Assembly (NCBI GenBank): GCA_007859745.1
Contig: SMLU01000001.1
Span: forward strand, 3,038,001 to 3,102,000
DNA length: 64,000 nt
Direction of reading: 5' to 3'
DNA from: Phycisphaerae bacterium RAS1
Lineage (GTDB): Bacteria; Planctomycetota; Phycisphaerae; UBA1845; Fen-1342
Positions 43,607-51,531 of this stretch are shown here, in pieces. The notes under the pieces are model-generated. The model was given only the letters and a program-made list of their open reading frames with translations, was not told where the DNA came from and made no database searches. A program made the translations under genes and the position numbers. Positions within the stretch are counted from its first letter, which is position 1; every line of letters begins with the position of its first letter.

Positions 43607-44131
43607 ATGGACATTGATGCCCAAGAGTGCATACTCGCCGTCGAGTTGGGCCGAGCCCTGCCGGTCACCTACGGGCGCGGCCGCGCTCGTCGCTTGTCGA
43701 CGGATCTGTATCGGGGCGATGTCTTCGTTCACTTCACGATCTGCGCCGAGGAGTCCGGTTCGCGTCCGTTCGCGGATCATGCCGTCGCTCGCATGGTGTG
43801 TAAGTCTGTCGAGCACGCCGCAGCCATGCTCGACCACCGGATCGCCGCGTACTGCCTTATGCCGGATCACATGCACTTGCTCGTCTCGGCCGGATGTTCC
43901 GGCGTTTCGGCGCTGGAACTGCTCAGGCGATTCAAGAGCTTCACAACGGCCGAGTATCGGCGGATGACGGGGGACGCGCGGCTTTGGCAGTATTCGGCCA
44001 GAGATCGCGTCATTCGCCGCGATGAACGACTTGAAGAGATTGCGGCGTACATTGCGAATAACCCGGTGCGCGCGGGGCTGGTGAGCGCGTGGATGGAGTG
44101 GCCCTATACGCGCGTGTGTGTTGGGTCGTAG
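43607..44131 (+). CDS. REP-associated tyrosine transposase (RAYT 1)
   Basis: 174 aa. Y1-transposase fold of the IS200/IS605 superfamily: [29 protein letters not shown] with the HxH metal/His pair (His88, His90), [16 protein letters not shown] and the RAYT-typical ending [20 protein letters not shown]. RAYTs are single-copy, domesticated relatives that bind and cut REP hairpins near a GTAG tetranucleotide. Here two REP-A hairpins lie on each side, in opposite orientation, so gene plus REPs form a symmetric unit. It is inserted between nuoB and nuoC. Tyr117 is a candidate nucleophile, not certain. Confidence 0.93.
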   Translation: MDIDAQECILAVELGRALPVTYGRGRARRLSTDLYRGDVFVHFTICAEESGSRPFADHAVARMVCKSVEHAAAMLDHRIAAYCLMPDHMHLLVSAGCSGVSALELLRRFKSFTTAEYRRMTGDARLWQYSARDRVIRRDERLEEIAAYIANNPVRAGLVSAWMEWPYTRVCVGS

Positions 44132-44138
44132 ATTAAGA

Positions 44139-44195
44139 CGCCGTCGGACGCGGAGGTCCGACGCTACGCCGTCGGACGCGGAGGTCCGACGCTAC
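44139..44195 (-). repeat. REP-A pair, right flank of RAYT 1
   Basis: Two hairpins in minus orientation, each ending CTAC (complement of GTAG), at 44139-44167 and 44169-44195. They directly precede the Shine-Dalgarno of nuoC. Confidence 0.93.
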
Positions 44196-44210
44196 GTCAG
44201 GAGAACGGCC

Positions 44211-44744
44211 TTGGCGACGAGCGATGCGATAGCGGCGTTGAAGGAGCGGTTTGCGGATCTGGCGCTTGAGGCCAGGCCGCTGGCCACGCGTCTGGACGGG
44301 CGCGCGTCGGACCAGCTCTACCTCCGCGTCCCGCCGCCGCGGTTGATCGACGTGATGACGTTCCTCTACAGCGATGACTGCTGCCTCTTCGAGCAGCTCA
44401 CGGACGTGACGTGCGTCGACTATCTCAACTTCCCGGACGCGGAGGACCGTTTCGGCGTCACGTACAGCCTGCTGAGCCTGACGCACAATCACCGGCTGTG
44501 GGTGAAGTGTTTCGTGAACGATCCGAATCCGCAAGTTCCATCCGTGACCGGTATCTGGAAGGGAGCGGAGTGGCCGGAGCGGGAGGTTTTCGACATGTTC
44601 GGGATCGCGTTCACCGGCCACCCGGACCTGCGCCGCATTCTGATGCCGAAGAATTTCAAGGACTATCCGTTGCGGAAGGACTATCCGCTGCGCGGCAAGG
44701 GGGAGCGCGAGGCGTTTGAGGTGATTACGAGAGAGAGCGCCTAG
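44211..44744 (+). CDS. nuoC: NADH-quinone oxidoreductase subunit C
   Basis: 177 aa. Start set at TTG 44211 because AGGAG lies 8 bases upstream; the longer frame would translate the REPs. 30-kDa subunit signature: [29 protein letters not shown] in pieces, then [31 protein letters not shown] with the conserved [12 protein letters not shown], and the final GHPLRKDYP-type motif ([17 protein letters not shown]) duplicated in a way (PLRKDYPLR). Peripheral-arm subunit that contacts NuoD. Separated from nuoB by the RAYT unit and from nuoD by the BrnT-like pair. Confidence 0.96.
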   Translation: MATSDAIAALKERFADLALEARPLATRLDGRASDQLYLRVPPPRLIDVMTFLYSDDCCLFEQLTDVTCVDYLNFPDAEDRFGVTYSLLSLTHNHRLWVKCFVNDPNPQVPSVTGIWKGAEWPEREVFDMFGIAFTGHPDLRRILMPKNFKDYPLRKDYPLRGKGEREAFEVITRESA

Positions 44745-44754
44745 GGCGGCAACT

Positions 44755-45021
44755 GTGATTCGCGCGGCTGACTTCGTGTGGGTCGACTGGAACCTGAACA
44801 AGATCGACGCGCATGGCCTGTCGATTTCCGAAGTGGAGTTTGCGTGGCGATATCGCTTCGGCGACGAGCCCGATGAACATCCGATACGCGGCCAGTTTTT
44901 TCGTAGTTATGGGCCATGCCCGAGCGGTCGGGTGATTAGAATCATCTGGAGATGGAACTCGGACGCCGTGGCAGACCGCGTGTTCGTCTTGAGCGCCCAC
45001 GGCAACTGGAGTGTTCGATGA
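44755..45021 (+). CDS. BrnT-like toxin-family protein
   Basis: 88 aa from GTG 44755, 10 bp after nuoC. It resembles the BrnT/DUF4258-type RNase fold: FVWVDWNLNKIDAHGLSISEVEFAW (family: W, N..K...HG(V/L)S..E....) followed by a strand pair SGRVIRIIWRW and DRVFVLSAHG. The usual BrnT core is about 90 residues, so length fits. Its stop overlaps the next ORF by ATGA. A toxin role is inferred from family resemblance and gene pairing only. Confidence 0.55.
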   Translation: MIRAADFVWVDWNLNKIDAHGLSISEVEFAWRYRFGDEPDEHPIRGQFFRSYGPCPSGRVIRIIWRWNSDAVADRVFVLSAHGNWSVR

Positions 45022-45212
45022 ACGAGGCAGACCGCCCGCCAAAACCTGATCCACGGTGCACGTGGGATGAACGCCATGCCGTGTGGGTCTGGCCCGATGA
45101 TCGTACGCCCGAGCAAAAATCGGCGGATGATGAAATCGCGCACGAGGCCGAGACGCGCGACTGGGAGCTTGAGGAATTCCTTGAGCGACACTCTGAAGTT
45201 CCCAAGCCCTGA
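45018..45212 (+). CDS. 64-aa acidic protein, possible antitoxin partner
   Basis: Starts ATG 45018, overlapping the BrnT-like gene by ATGA. The sequence is acidic and Pro/Trp rich (RCTWDERHAVWVWPDD), then a helical end DEIAHEAETRDWELEEFLERH. No ribbon-helix-helix or HTH motif is apparent, unlike BrnA, so if it is an antitoxin it is of another type. Lies 24 bp before nuoD. Confidence 0.5.
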   Translation: MNEADRPPKPDPRCTWDERHAVWVWPDDRTPEQKSADDEIAHEAETRDWELEEFLERHSEVPKP

Positions 45213-45236
45213 ACACCCTGGCGGAGCGACTGCAAC

Positions 45237-46511
45237 ATGGCACTGATGGGCGGCATCGACTACGACATCCAGCCCCGCCGGCTGATCCCTGTCGAAGAAG
45301 GCCACGGCGAAGAGCGCTGGGTTCTGAATTTCGGCCCGCAGCACCCGGCCACGCACACGACGCTGCGGCTCGTGCTCGAGTGCGAGGGCGAGACGGTCGT
45401 CGGCTGCACGCCGGACATCGGTTTCCTGCACAGCGGCTTCGAGAAACTGGGTGAGCATCACAATTTCAACCAGTACGTGGTCGTCACCGACCGCATGAAT
45501 TACCTCTCGCCGATGGCCAACAACATCGCCTGGCACGCGGCCTGCGAGAAGCTCTTCGGCATCGAGCTGACGCCGCGCTGCAAGGCGATTCGCACGATTT
45601 GTGCCGAGTTGGCGCGGATTCAGGATCACCTGTTGTGCGTCGGGGCGGCGGCGCTGGACCTGGGCGGAATCACGGCGTTCTTCTTCGGCTTCAACGAGCG
45701 CGAGTTCATTTACGACCTGTTCGAGGAAATCTGCGGGGCGCGCTTCACGGTCAGCTACACGCGCGTCGGCGGCTTGGCGCAGGACATCCCGCCGGGCTGG
45801 ACCGACAAGGTGCTGAATTTTGTGCAGAAGCGCATTCCGCCGGCGCTGCACGACATTGAAGAGCTCTGCCTGCGCAACCGCATCTTCATCGAGCGCACCA
45901 AGGGCATCGGCGTCCTTTCGCGCGACGAAGCCATCGCCTGGTCGATCACCGGGCCGCTGGCCCGCTCGGCTGGCGTGAAGCGCGACCTGCGCAAGGATGA
46001 GCCCTATCTCTGCTACGCCGACAACTGGGACGGCAAGGGCGCCGCCGCCGTGCAGTTCAAGGTGCCGATCATGACCGGCGGGGACGTGTTCTGCCGCTTC
46101 ATGGTCCGCATCGAGGAAATCCGGCAGGCGTGCTCGATCATTGAGCAGGTGGTGAAGATGCTGCCGGCGGGGCCGGTCAATGTGATGTACGACGAGAAGG
46201 CGACGCTGCCGGACAAGCGCGAGCTGTTCTTCTCGATCGAGGGGCTGATCGCGCACTTTGAAAAGGTGATGACCAACCGCGGGCTGAAGCCGCCGGTCGG
46301 CGAGGCGTACGCCGCGAATGAGACAGCCAACGGCGAACTGGGTTTCTACCTGGCCAGCGACGGCGGAAACAGCGCCTACCGCGCCCGCTGCCGTCCGCCG
46401 AGCTTCATCAACTACCAGGTGTTTCCGCACTTGATTTGCGGGCATCAGATCAGCGACGTGGTGGCGGTGCTGGGGAGTTTGAACATCATTGCGGCGGAAT
46501 TGGACAGGTAG
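45237..46511 (+). CDS. nuoD: NADH-quinone oxidoreductase subunit D
   Basis: 424 aa, 49-kDa quinone-site subunit. Clear motifs: LNFGPQHPATHTTLRLVLECEGE, PDIGFLHSGFEKLGEH, NYLSPMANNIAW, and the C-terminal NETANGELGFYLASDGGNSAYRARCRPPSF region with YRARCRPPSF and the final ISDVVAVLGSLNIIAAELDR, all split here for length. It forms the quinone cavity with NuoB. Complete. Followed directly by a heptamer repeat array that runs into the next gene's start. Confidence 0.97.
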   Translation: MALMGGIDYDIQPRRLIPVEEGHGEERWVLNFGPQHPATHTTLRLVLECEGETVVGCTPDIGFLHSGFEKLGEHHNFNQYVVVTDRMNYLSPMANNIAWHAACEKLFGIELTPRCKAIRTICAELARIQDHLLCVGAAALDLGGITAFFFGFNEREFIYDLFEEICGARFTVSYTRVGGLAQDIPPGWTDKVLNFVQKRIPPALHDIEELCLRNRIFIERTKGIGVLSRDEAIAWSITGPLARSAGVKRDLRKDEPYLCYADNWDGKGAAAVQFKVPIMTGGDVFCRFMVRIEEIRQACSIIEQVVKMLPAGPVNVMYDEKATLPDKRELFFSIEGLIAHFEKVMTNRGLKPPVGEAYAANETANGELGFYLASDGGNSAYRARCRPPSFINYQVFPHLICGHQISDVVAVLGSLNIIAAELDR

Positions 46512-46540
46512 TAGCGAATGTCGAGTAGCGAGTAGCGAGT
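46508..46540. repeat. heptamer array (GAGTAGC)n
   Basis: Direct repeats of GAGTAGC with period 7 between the nuoD stop and the nucleotidyltransferase start, e.g. TCGAGTAGCGAGTAGCGAGT at 46521-46540. A similar array is at 60240-60265. Confidence 0.85.
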
Positions 46541-47156
46541 GAAGATGCCGGTCGAACTTGAGCCGAGCTTTGAGAAGGCGTTCATGGCTGTCGAGCGCGT
46601 CGAGAAGTTGTTGAGACGGACGACCGAAGCCCTGAATGCCGCGAAAGTGCCTTACGCCGTCGTAGGGGGAAATGCCGTTGCGGCGTGGGTGGCGAGCGTT
46701 GATTCCGGCGCGGTGAGAAACACGAAGGACGTCGATATTCTCCTTCGGCGCGCCGACCTGGATGCGGCGACTTCGGCGCTGGCCGCCGTCGATCTTGTTC
46801 GCGACGAGGCGATGGGCATCACCGTGTTTCTGACGCGGGACGACCCGCGGCCGAGCCAGGGAGTTCATGTTCTCTTCGCGGAGGAGCCGGTCGGCGCGAA
46901 AGACCCCGCGCGGCTGCCGGGGTTGTCCGGCGCCGTGATGTCCGACGGCGGATATTGGGTGATCGACCTGCCGTCGCTGGTGGAAATGAAGCTGCGGGCG
47001 TTTCGTTCGCGCGATCAGACGCACTTGATCGACATGATGACTTTGAAGTTGATAGAGGCCGGTTCGAAGGCACAGATGCCGATTGAGCTTCACGCCCGTT
47101 TTCAGCAAGTGTGGGAGCAGTACGAGCGGGAAACCGGCGGCGAGCGGAATTCCTGA
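46539..47156 (+). CDS. nucleotidyltransferase, AbiEii/MNT-like
   Basis: 205 aa from GTG 46539 (or ATG 46545). Pol-beta-type nucleotidyltransferase opening: helix, then VPYAVVGGNAVAAWV (GG at 43-44), then RNTKDVDILL with the metal-binding DVD (64-66), then the strand GVHVLFAEEP. AbiEii toxins and stand-alone NTases of unknown role share this pattern; some AMPylate or add nucleotides to tRNA. No AbiEi-type antitoxin is next to it. Inserted between nuoD and nuoE; its start is inside the heptamer array. Confidence 0.75.
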   Translation: MKMPVELEPSFEKAFMAVERVEKLLRRTTEALNAAKVPYAVVGGNAVAAWVASVDSGAVRNTKDVDILLRRADLDAATSALAAVDLVRDEAMGITVFLTRDDPRPSQGVHVLFAEEPVGAKDPARLPGLSGAVMSDGGYWVIDLPSLVEMKLRAFRSRDQTHLIDMMTLKLIEAGSKAQMPIELHARFQQVWEQYERETGGERNS

Positions 47157-47219
47157 CGCTGAGGACGGCGACGATGACAACGTCCGTGCGCGAGTTCGCG
47201 GCAAACCGCGGCAGGCTTC

Positions 47220-47280
47220 AGAACGCGAAGCGCAAGCGAGCGCCTGTCGCGGGTTGCGCTCGCTTGCGCTTCGCATTCTG
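47220..47280. repeat. inverted repeat, GCGCAAGCGAGCGC family
   Basis: Arms GAACGCGAAGCGCAAGCGAG / CTCGCTTGCGCTTCGCATTC with two mismatches; the other copy is 41726-41783. Confidence 0.85.
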
Positions 47281-47317
47281 ACATGCGGCGGAACTTCGAG
47301 TAAGGTGGTAGTGTACG

Positions 47318-48115
47318 GTGAGCCGCGCAAAACTCACTGCCGGGAAGAAAGCGTGGCTGACGCGCCTCAAGCGCAGCGGCGCGCTGGTCGTGCAGCATCT
47401 TGAGGGGATATCGCGAACCACGCTCGAAGAATGCCAGAAGGTGATTCGCGATTACGTTCGCGGGCGCAATGGCGTCTACGCGCTCTATTCCGGCAGGAAG
47501 CTCTACTATGTAGGGTTGGCGTCAAATCTCCGCACCCGGCTCAAGGGACACCTGAGCAACCGGCACGGCGAGTCCTGGGACCGATTCAGCGTATATCTGA
47601 CCGACGGTGAATCGCACTTGCGCGAACTGGAATCGCTCGTACTGCGCATCGTGCGGCCGCCGGGGAACACGCAGATCGGGCATTTCGCCCAGTCGGAGAA
47701 TCTTGCGAAGAAGCTGGGGCGCGACCTTCGGCGGCAGTGGGCCCAGCGGTATCGTGAGTTGATGGGTGAGCTAGAGGAAGAACCGAGTTCGGCGCCGCGC
47801 GGTCAGACTCCGAAAAACTCTCGGCGCATTCGAGTTGGTCAGGTCCGATTTGACCGAAATCGGGCGGCGCTTGCCAAGTACGTCCGTCTGCCGGCGGCTT
47901 TACGCGGAGAGTTCAAGGGACGAATATACGAGGCTCGGGCGCGGCGCGACGGTCGCCTGCGCTGCTGTGGCAGCCTGCACGAGACGCTCTCTGGTGCTGC
48001 TCTTGCAATCTGCAAGCGCCCGGTGAACGGCTGGTCGTTCTGGACGGTCAAGAACAGTCGCGGCGAATACGTGCGGTTGACGACGCTCATGCACAGCCGG
48101 CGGCGGCTTGACTAG
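47318..48115 (+). CDS. GIY-YIG nuclease-domain protein with C-terminal RAMA/DUF4357-like domain
   Basis: 265 aa from GTG 47318. GIY-YIG core: GVYALYSGRKLYYVGLASNL (GVY at 52-54, YVG at 64-66), then a catalytic-type Arg (Arg72/Arg74) and a Glu in RELESLVLRI. A Pro/Ser linker follows. The last ~65 residues (KGRIYEARARRDGRLRC...SLSGAALAICKR-VNGWSFW) match the pattern of a RAMA/DUF4357-type domain, here found fused to restriction-modification enzymes. The combination suggests a modified-DNA or RNA-targeted nuclease; no cognate methylase is adjacent. Inserted between the NTase and nuoE. Confidence 0.72.
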   Translation: MSRAKLTAGKKAWLTRLKRSGALVVQHLEGISRTTLEECQKVIRDYVRGRNGVYALYSGRKLYYVGLASNLRTRLKGHLSNRHGESWDRFSVYLTDGESHLRELESLVLRIVRPPGNTQIGHFAQSENLAKKLGRDLRRQWAQRYRELMGELEEEPSSAPRGQTPKNSRRIRVGQVRFDRNRAALAKYVRLPAALRGEFKGRIYEARARRDGRLRCCGSLHETLSGAALAICKRPVNGWSFWTVKNSRGEYVRLTTLMHSRRRLD

Positions 48116-48124
48116 CGACGCCCA

Positions 48125-48189
48125 TCAGAACCCCGCACGGGAGTGCGGGGCCCGGCTAGCCGGCCGCTTCCGCGGCGGGTTCTGATCGC
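48125..48189. repeat. composite palindrome with ATCAGAACCC arms
   Basis: Outer arms ATCAGAACCC/GGGTTCTGAT enclose an inner hairpin CCCCGCACGGGAGTGCGGGG and a CCGGCTAGCCGG palindrome. Upstream of nuoE. Confidence 0.8.
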
Positions 48190-48223
48190 CGCAACCTACC
48201 AACGGGCCAATTGGAGACGACGT

Positions 48224-48793
48224 TTGAGCTGGACATCAATCGACCGCAAGACCATCGCCGACGAAAAGCTCGGCCCCGGCCTCAGCGAGGCGGCGAAAGA
48301 GAAGATCCGCGGCTTTTTCCCGCGCTATCCGAGCAAGCGGGCCGTGACGATTCCTGCGCTGCACATCGCGCAGGACGAGATCGGCTACGTCTCGCTGCGC
48401 GCGATGCGCGACATCGCCGGGCTGCTGGAGCTTTCGCCGTCGCAGGTGATGGACGTCGTCACCTTCTATACGCACTTCTGGACGCACCCGAAGGGCAAAA
48501 AAGTCATCACCGTCTGCCGCTCGCTCACGTGCGAGCTGCTCGGCGGGCGGCAGCTTCTGGACGAGCTGAAAAAGAAGCTCGGCGTCGACGAGCACGGCAC
48601 GACCGCCGACGGGCGTTACTCGCTCGTTACGGAAGAGTGCCTGGCGGCCTGCGACCACGCCCCGTGCATGATGGTCAACGAGAAGATGCACAAGTGCGTA
48701 AGGCTGAACCAGCTCGATGCGATCCTGAACGACGCGAACAACGACAAGCTCGAAATGCCGCGGAGCGAGCTTTATGACGCGCCGCGCGCCTGA
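48224..48793 (+). CDS. nuoE: NADH-quinone oxidoreductase subunit E
   Basis: 189 aa. Start at TTG 48224 with GGAG 7 bases upstream; the longer frame would translate the composite palindrome. 24-kDa thioredoxin-like [2Fe-2S] subunit: cluster N1a ligands Cys98 and Cys103 (VCRSLTCELLGG) and Cys139 and Cys143 (EECLAACDHAPC). The helical N-terminal domain contains RYPSKRAVTIPALHIAQDEIG. Partner of NuoF in the NADH module. The C-terminal 20 residues are not conserved. Confidence 0.96.
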   Translation: MSWTSIDRKTIADEKLGPGLSEAAKEKIRGFFPRYPSKRAVTIPALHIAQDEIGYVSLRAMRDIAGLLELSPSQVMDVVTFYTHFWTHPKGKKVITVCRSLTCELLGGRQLLDELKKKLGVDEHGTTADGRYSLVTEECLAACDHAPCMMVNEKMHKCVRLNQLDAILNDANNDKLEMPRSELYDAPRA

Positions 48794-48813
48794 CGCGCCT
48801 GGCGCGGCGTCCC

Positions 48814-48886
48814 GTAGCGGCCGACCTCCGAGTCGGCCGGTGCAGGCGCGAAACATCCCGTAGCGGTCGACCTCCGAGTCGGCCGG
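48814..48886 (+). repeat. REP-B pair, left flank of RAYT 2
   Basis: Two GTAG-headed hairpins in plus orientation: GTAG + CGGCCGACCTCCGAGTCGGCCG at 48814, and GTAG + CGGTCGACCTCCGAGTCGGCCG at 48860. Confidence 0.93.
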
Positions 48887-48908
48887 CTGCGCGGAGGCCC
48901 AGAGCCGC

Positions 48909-49400
48909 ATGCTAGACGACGCCAACAATCTCGATCGACTTGCCACTTGGGGGCGTAGCCGCGCGGTTCGACTTCACGCGGACGCCTACTCGGGCGTCGC
49001 ACCGATTCATCTGACGATCTGCGCCGCCGATGGCCGGCCGTTCGAAGACGCCGCCCTCGCACAAACGGTTTGCACGGCGTTCGAGCGCGTCGCCGCCGCC
49101 GGCGAACTCGAACTTTCGGCGTACTGCCTGATGCCGGATCACCTGCACGTGCTGATCCGCCCGATGTCGGGTTTCGGAATCGACGAGTTTCTTCGGCGAA
49201 TGAAGAGTTACACGACGCGCTGGCACCAACGCGCGACGGGCCGCCCCGTACTCTGGCAGCGATCCGCGCGGGATCGAGTGTTGCGGGCGAACGAAAGGCT
49301 GGCGACCGTTGTGGCGTATATCGCGAACAACCCGGTTCGCGCCGGACTCGTTTCCGCGTGGACGCAGTGGCCGTATACTCGCGTGTATTGTGAGATTTGA
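48909..49400 (+). CDS. REP-associated tyrosine transposase (RAYT 2)
   Basis: 163 aa, ATG 48909. Same family as RAYT 1, about half identical by eye in the core: [27 protein letters not shown] with His78/His80, FLRRMKSYTTRWHQRATG, VLWQRSARDRVLRANERL and [14 protein letters not shown]. The RAYT 1 Tyr117 aligns with His106 here; Tyr101 is the nearest Tyr, so the nucleophile needs checking. Flanked by REP-B hairpins in the same symmetric layout as RAYT 1. Located between nuoE and nuoF. Confidence 0.93.
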   Translation: MLDDANNLDRLATWGRSRAVRLHADAYSGVAPIHLTICAADGRPFEDAALAQTVCTAFERVAAAGELELSAYCLMPDHLHVLIRPMSGFGIDEFLRRMKSYTTRWHQRATGRPVLWQRSARDRVLRANERLATVVAYIANNPVRAGLVSAWTQWPYTRVYCEI

Positions 49401-49462
49401 CGCCGTTGGGCGGGTGGCGGCGCGCGGATCGGATTCGCGCGACAGAACGTCCGTGCCGGTCG

Positions 49463-49502
49463 GCGGCCGACTCGGAGGTCGGCCGCTACGGTCGGCCGCT
49501 AC
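49463..49502 (-). repeat. REP-B, right flank of RAYT 2
   Basis: One full hairpin CGGCCGACTCGGAGGTCGGCCG + CTAC (minus orientation) followed by a truncated second unit GGTCGGCCGCTAC. Confidence 0.9.
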
Positions 49503-49524
49503 GTGAAACCGTCGGAACTACCAT

Positions 49525-50961
49525 ATGCCGTTTGAAAAAACTCTGCTTCGAAACGTCGGCACGTCGCGCAGCGCCGCGCTGGACGTCTACAAGTCCCGCG
49601 GCGGATATGAAGGCGCGGCCAAAGCCCTGAAGCTGAAGCCCGACGAGCTGGTCGAGCTGGTCAAGAAGTGCAACCTGCGTGGCCGCGGCGGGGCGGGGTT
49701 TCCGGCGGGCGTGAAGTGGAGCTTCCTGCCGCCCAATCGCGAGATCACGTATCTCTGCGTAAATGCGGATGAGTCGGAGCCGCCCACGTTCTGCAACCGC
49801 GTCATCATGGAGCACGATCCGCACGTCCTGCTCGAAGGCACGCTGATCGCGGGCTATGCCACGCGCACGACCACGGCGTACATCTACATGCGCGGCGAGT
49901 TCACCGAGCAGTTCCACGTGATGCAGAAGGCGCTGGACGAAGCCTACGCCGCCGGCCTCTTCGGCAAGAACATCCTGGGCACGGGTTTCTCGATGGATTG
50001 CTATATCCACCGCGGGGCCGGCGCGTACGTCTGCGGCGAAGAAACCGGCCTGATCGAAAGCCTCGAAGGCAAGCGCGGCTGGCCGCGGATCAAGCCGCCG
50101 TTCCCGGCCATCGAGGGCGTTTTCCGCAAGCCGACGGTCGTAAACAACGTCGAGACGCTAGCCTGCCTGCCCTACATCCTGACGCGCGGCGTCGAATGGT
50201 GGAACGGCATCGGCCCGGATCATTCGCGCGGGCCCAAGCTCTTCTGCGTCAGCGGCCCGGTCAACCGGCCCGGCGTCTACGAAGCGCCGATGAACATCAC
50301 CGTTCGCGACATGATCTACAGCCCGGAGTTCGGCGGTGGGATGGTCGGCGGCAAGAAGGTCAAGGCCGTCTTCCCCGGCGGTCTGTCGATGGGCGTGCTG
50401 CGCGGCGACCTGTTCCCGAAAAACCCGGACGGCAAGATCGACCTCAAGAAGGACTACGACGAGCTGGACTGCATGCTCGACTTCGAGGACGTGAAGAAAT
50501 ACGACCTGCTCGGCCTTGGCACGGCGGCGCTGGTCGTCGTCAATGAAGACAGCGACATGCGCGACGTGCTGGTCAATATCTCGCGCTTCTACGCGCACGA
50601 ATCCTGCGGCCAGTGCACGCAGTGCCGCGAGGGCACGTCGTGGATGTTCAAGATCGCCAAGCGCCTGCAGGCCGGCGCGGGCCGCGTGCTCGATTTCGAC
50701 CTGATGGAAGAAGTCACGAAGAACATGGGCATGATGCCCGGCATGAGCATCTGCGGCCTGCCCGACGGGGCGGCGTGGCCGATTCGCACGGTCGTCCAGA
50801 AATTCCGCCGCGAGTTCGAAGCCCACATCGCCGCGCAGAAGCCCGACGCGGCGCTGCACCGCGCGCGCGAGGTAAATCCGGCGGTGTACGATTTGCCGGT
50901 GCTTCAGGGCCGGGCGGCCTACGCGACGGCCGGCTCGTTTATGCCGATCGACACGCTGTAG
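49525..50961 (+). CDS. nuoF: NADH-quinone oxidoreductase subunit F
   Basis: 478 aa, 51-kDa NADH-binding subunit with FMN and [4Fe-4S] N3. Motifs: LRGRGGAGFPAGVKW (FMN), CVNADESEPPTFCNR, GAGAYVCGEETGLIES (NADH), KPTVVNNVETLACLP, and the cluster ligands HESCGQCTQCREGT plus a distal Cys in SICGLPDGAAWP. The C-terminus is extended by about 40 residues. nuoG does not follow; the next genes are unrelated membrane proteins, so the module ends here and the remaining subunits must be elsewhere, if present. Confidence 0.97.
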   Translation: MPFEKTLLRNVGTSRSAALDVYKSRGGYEGAAKALKLKPDELVELVKKCNLRGRGGAGFPAGVKWSFLPPNREITYLCVNADESEPPTFCNRVIMEHDPHVLLEGTLIAGYATRTTTAYIYMRGEFTEQFHVMQKALDEAYAAGLFGKNILGTGFSMDCYIHRGAGAYVCGEETGLIESLEGKRGWPRIKPPFPAIEGVFRKPTVVNNVETLACLPYILTRGVEWWNGIGPDHSRGPKLFCVSGPVNRPGVYEAPMNITVRDMIYSPEFGGGMVGGKKVKAVFPGGLSMGVLRGDLFPKNPDGKIDLKKDYDELDCMLDFEDVKKYDLLGLGTAALVVVNEDSDMRDVLVNISRFYAHESCGQCTQCREGTSWMFKIAKRLQAGAGRVLDFDLMEEVTKNMGMMPGMSICGLPDGAAWPIRTVVQKFRREFEAHIAAQKPDAALHRAREVNPAVYDLPVLQGRAAYATAGSFMPIDTL

Positions 50962-51008
50962 GCTGGGCCGTGCCCACCAGTGGCGCGATTGCGTCGAGCG
51001 AGCACAAC

Positions 51009-51509
51009 ATGTCTGACATCGACCCGTCTCAACCAGCCAACCGCGCGCCCGACGATGCCGAGTGGACCCCGGCGGCCGGCATCCGCCGCGGCGTTGTGCA
51101 TGGGCTGATCGCGGCGACGCTACTTGCGGCGGCGACGATGGCGCTTGCCTATTTCGTCCCGCTGCTCGTGCTGCGGGGGACGCTTCGCTCGGCGCTGGCG
51201 TTCCTGATCGCTTTCGTGCTCTTTTCCGTGGTACAGCGGGCCGCCGGGTTTGTCGGCTGGCCATGCACGCTGATTGTCGTTGCGTATTCGACGCTGGTGC
51301 TGTTTTCGCATCACCTTGTCTTCGCCGTCCGCGGCGTACAGCTGTCGCAGGGCGTGGCGAGCGGCGCCGGCTGGCTGGCATGGCCGACGCTGCTGATTGT
51401 GAACACCATCCCCATGATCTTCGTCGCGTTCTGCGCGATGATCTGTCACCACGGGGGGTTCGGCTTCTGGGATCTCGTTGAGAAGCTTGGCCGGCGACGG
51501 AGCCTCTGA
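51009..51509 (+). CDS. four-span membrane protein, paralog of the next gene
   Basis: 166 aa from ATG 51009. Polar N-terminal 25 residues, then GVVHGLIAATLLAAATMALA and three further hydrophobic segments. The opening after the linker (RGVVHGLIAATLLAAAT) matches the next gene's RGLIAASLLAAATLAT, indicating duplication. No conserved motif or family recognised. It starts 47 bp after nuoF, in the same direction, and may be read through from it. Confidence 0.6.
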   Translation: MSDIDPSQPANRAPDDAEWTPAAGIRRGVVHGLIAATLLAAATMALAYFVPLLVLRGTLRSALAFLIAFVLFSVVQRAAGFVGWPCTLIVVAYSTLVLFSHHLVFAVRGVQLSQGVASGAGWLAWPTLLIVNTIPMIFVAFCAMICHHGGFGFWDLVEKLGRRRSL

Positions 51510-51531
51510 ACGCGCTAAACAGCACAGCCGT

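Noticed and set aside
43607-44131. IS200/IS605 insertion sequence
   Set aside because: The protein has the RAYT ending ([12 protein letters not shown]) and flanking REP hairpins; no tnpB and no IS200-type ends. Better described as RAYT.
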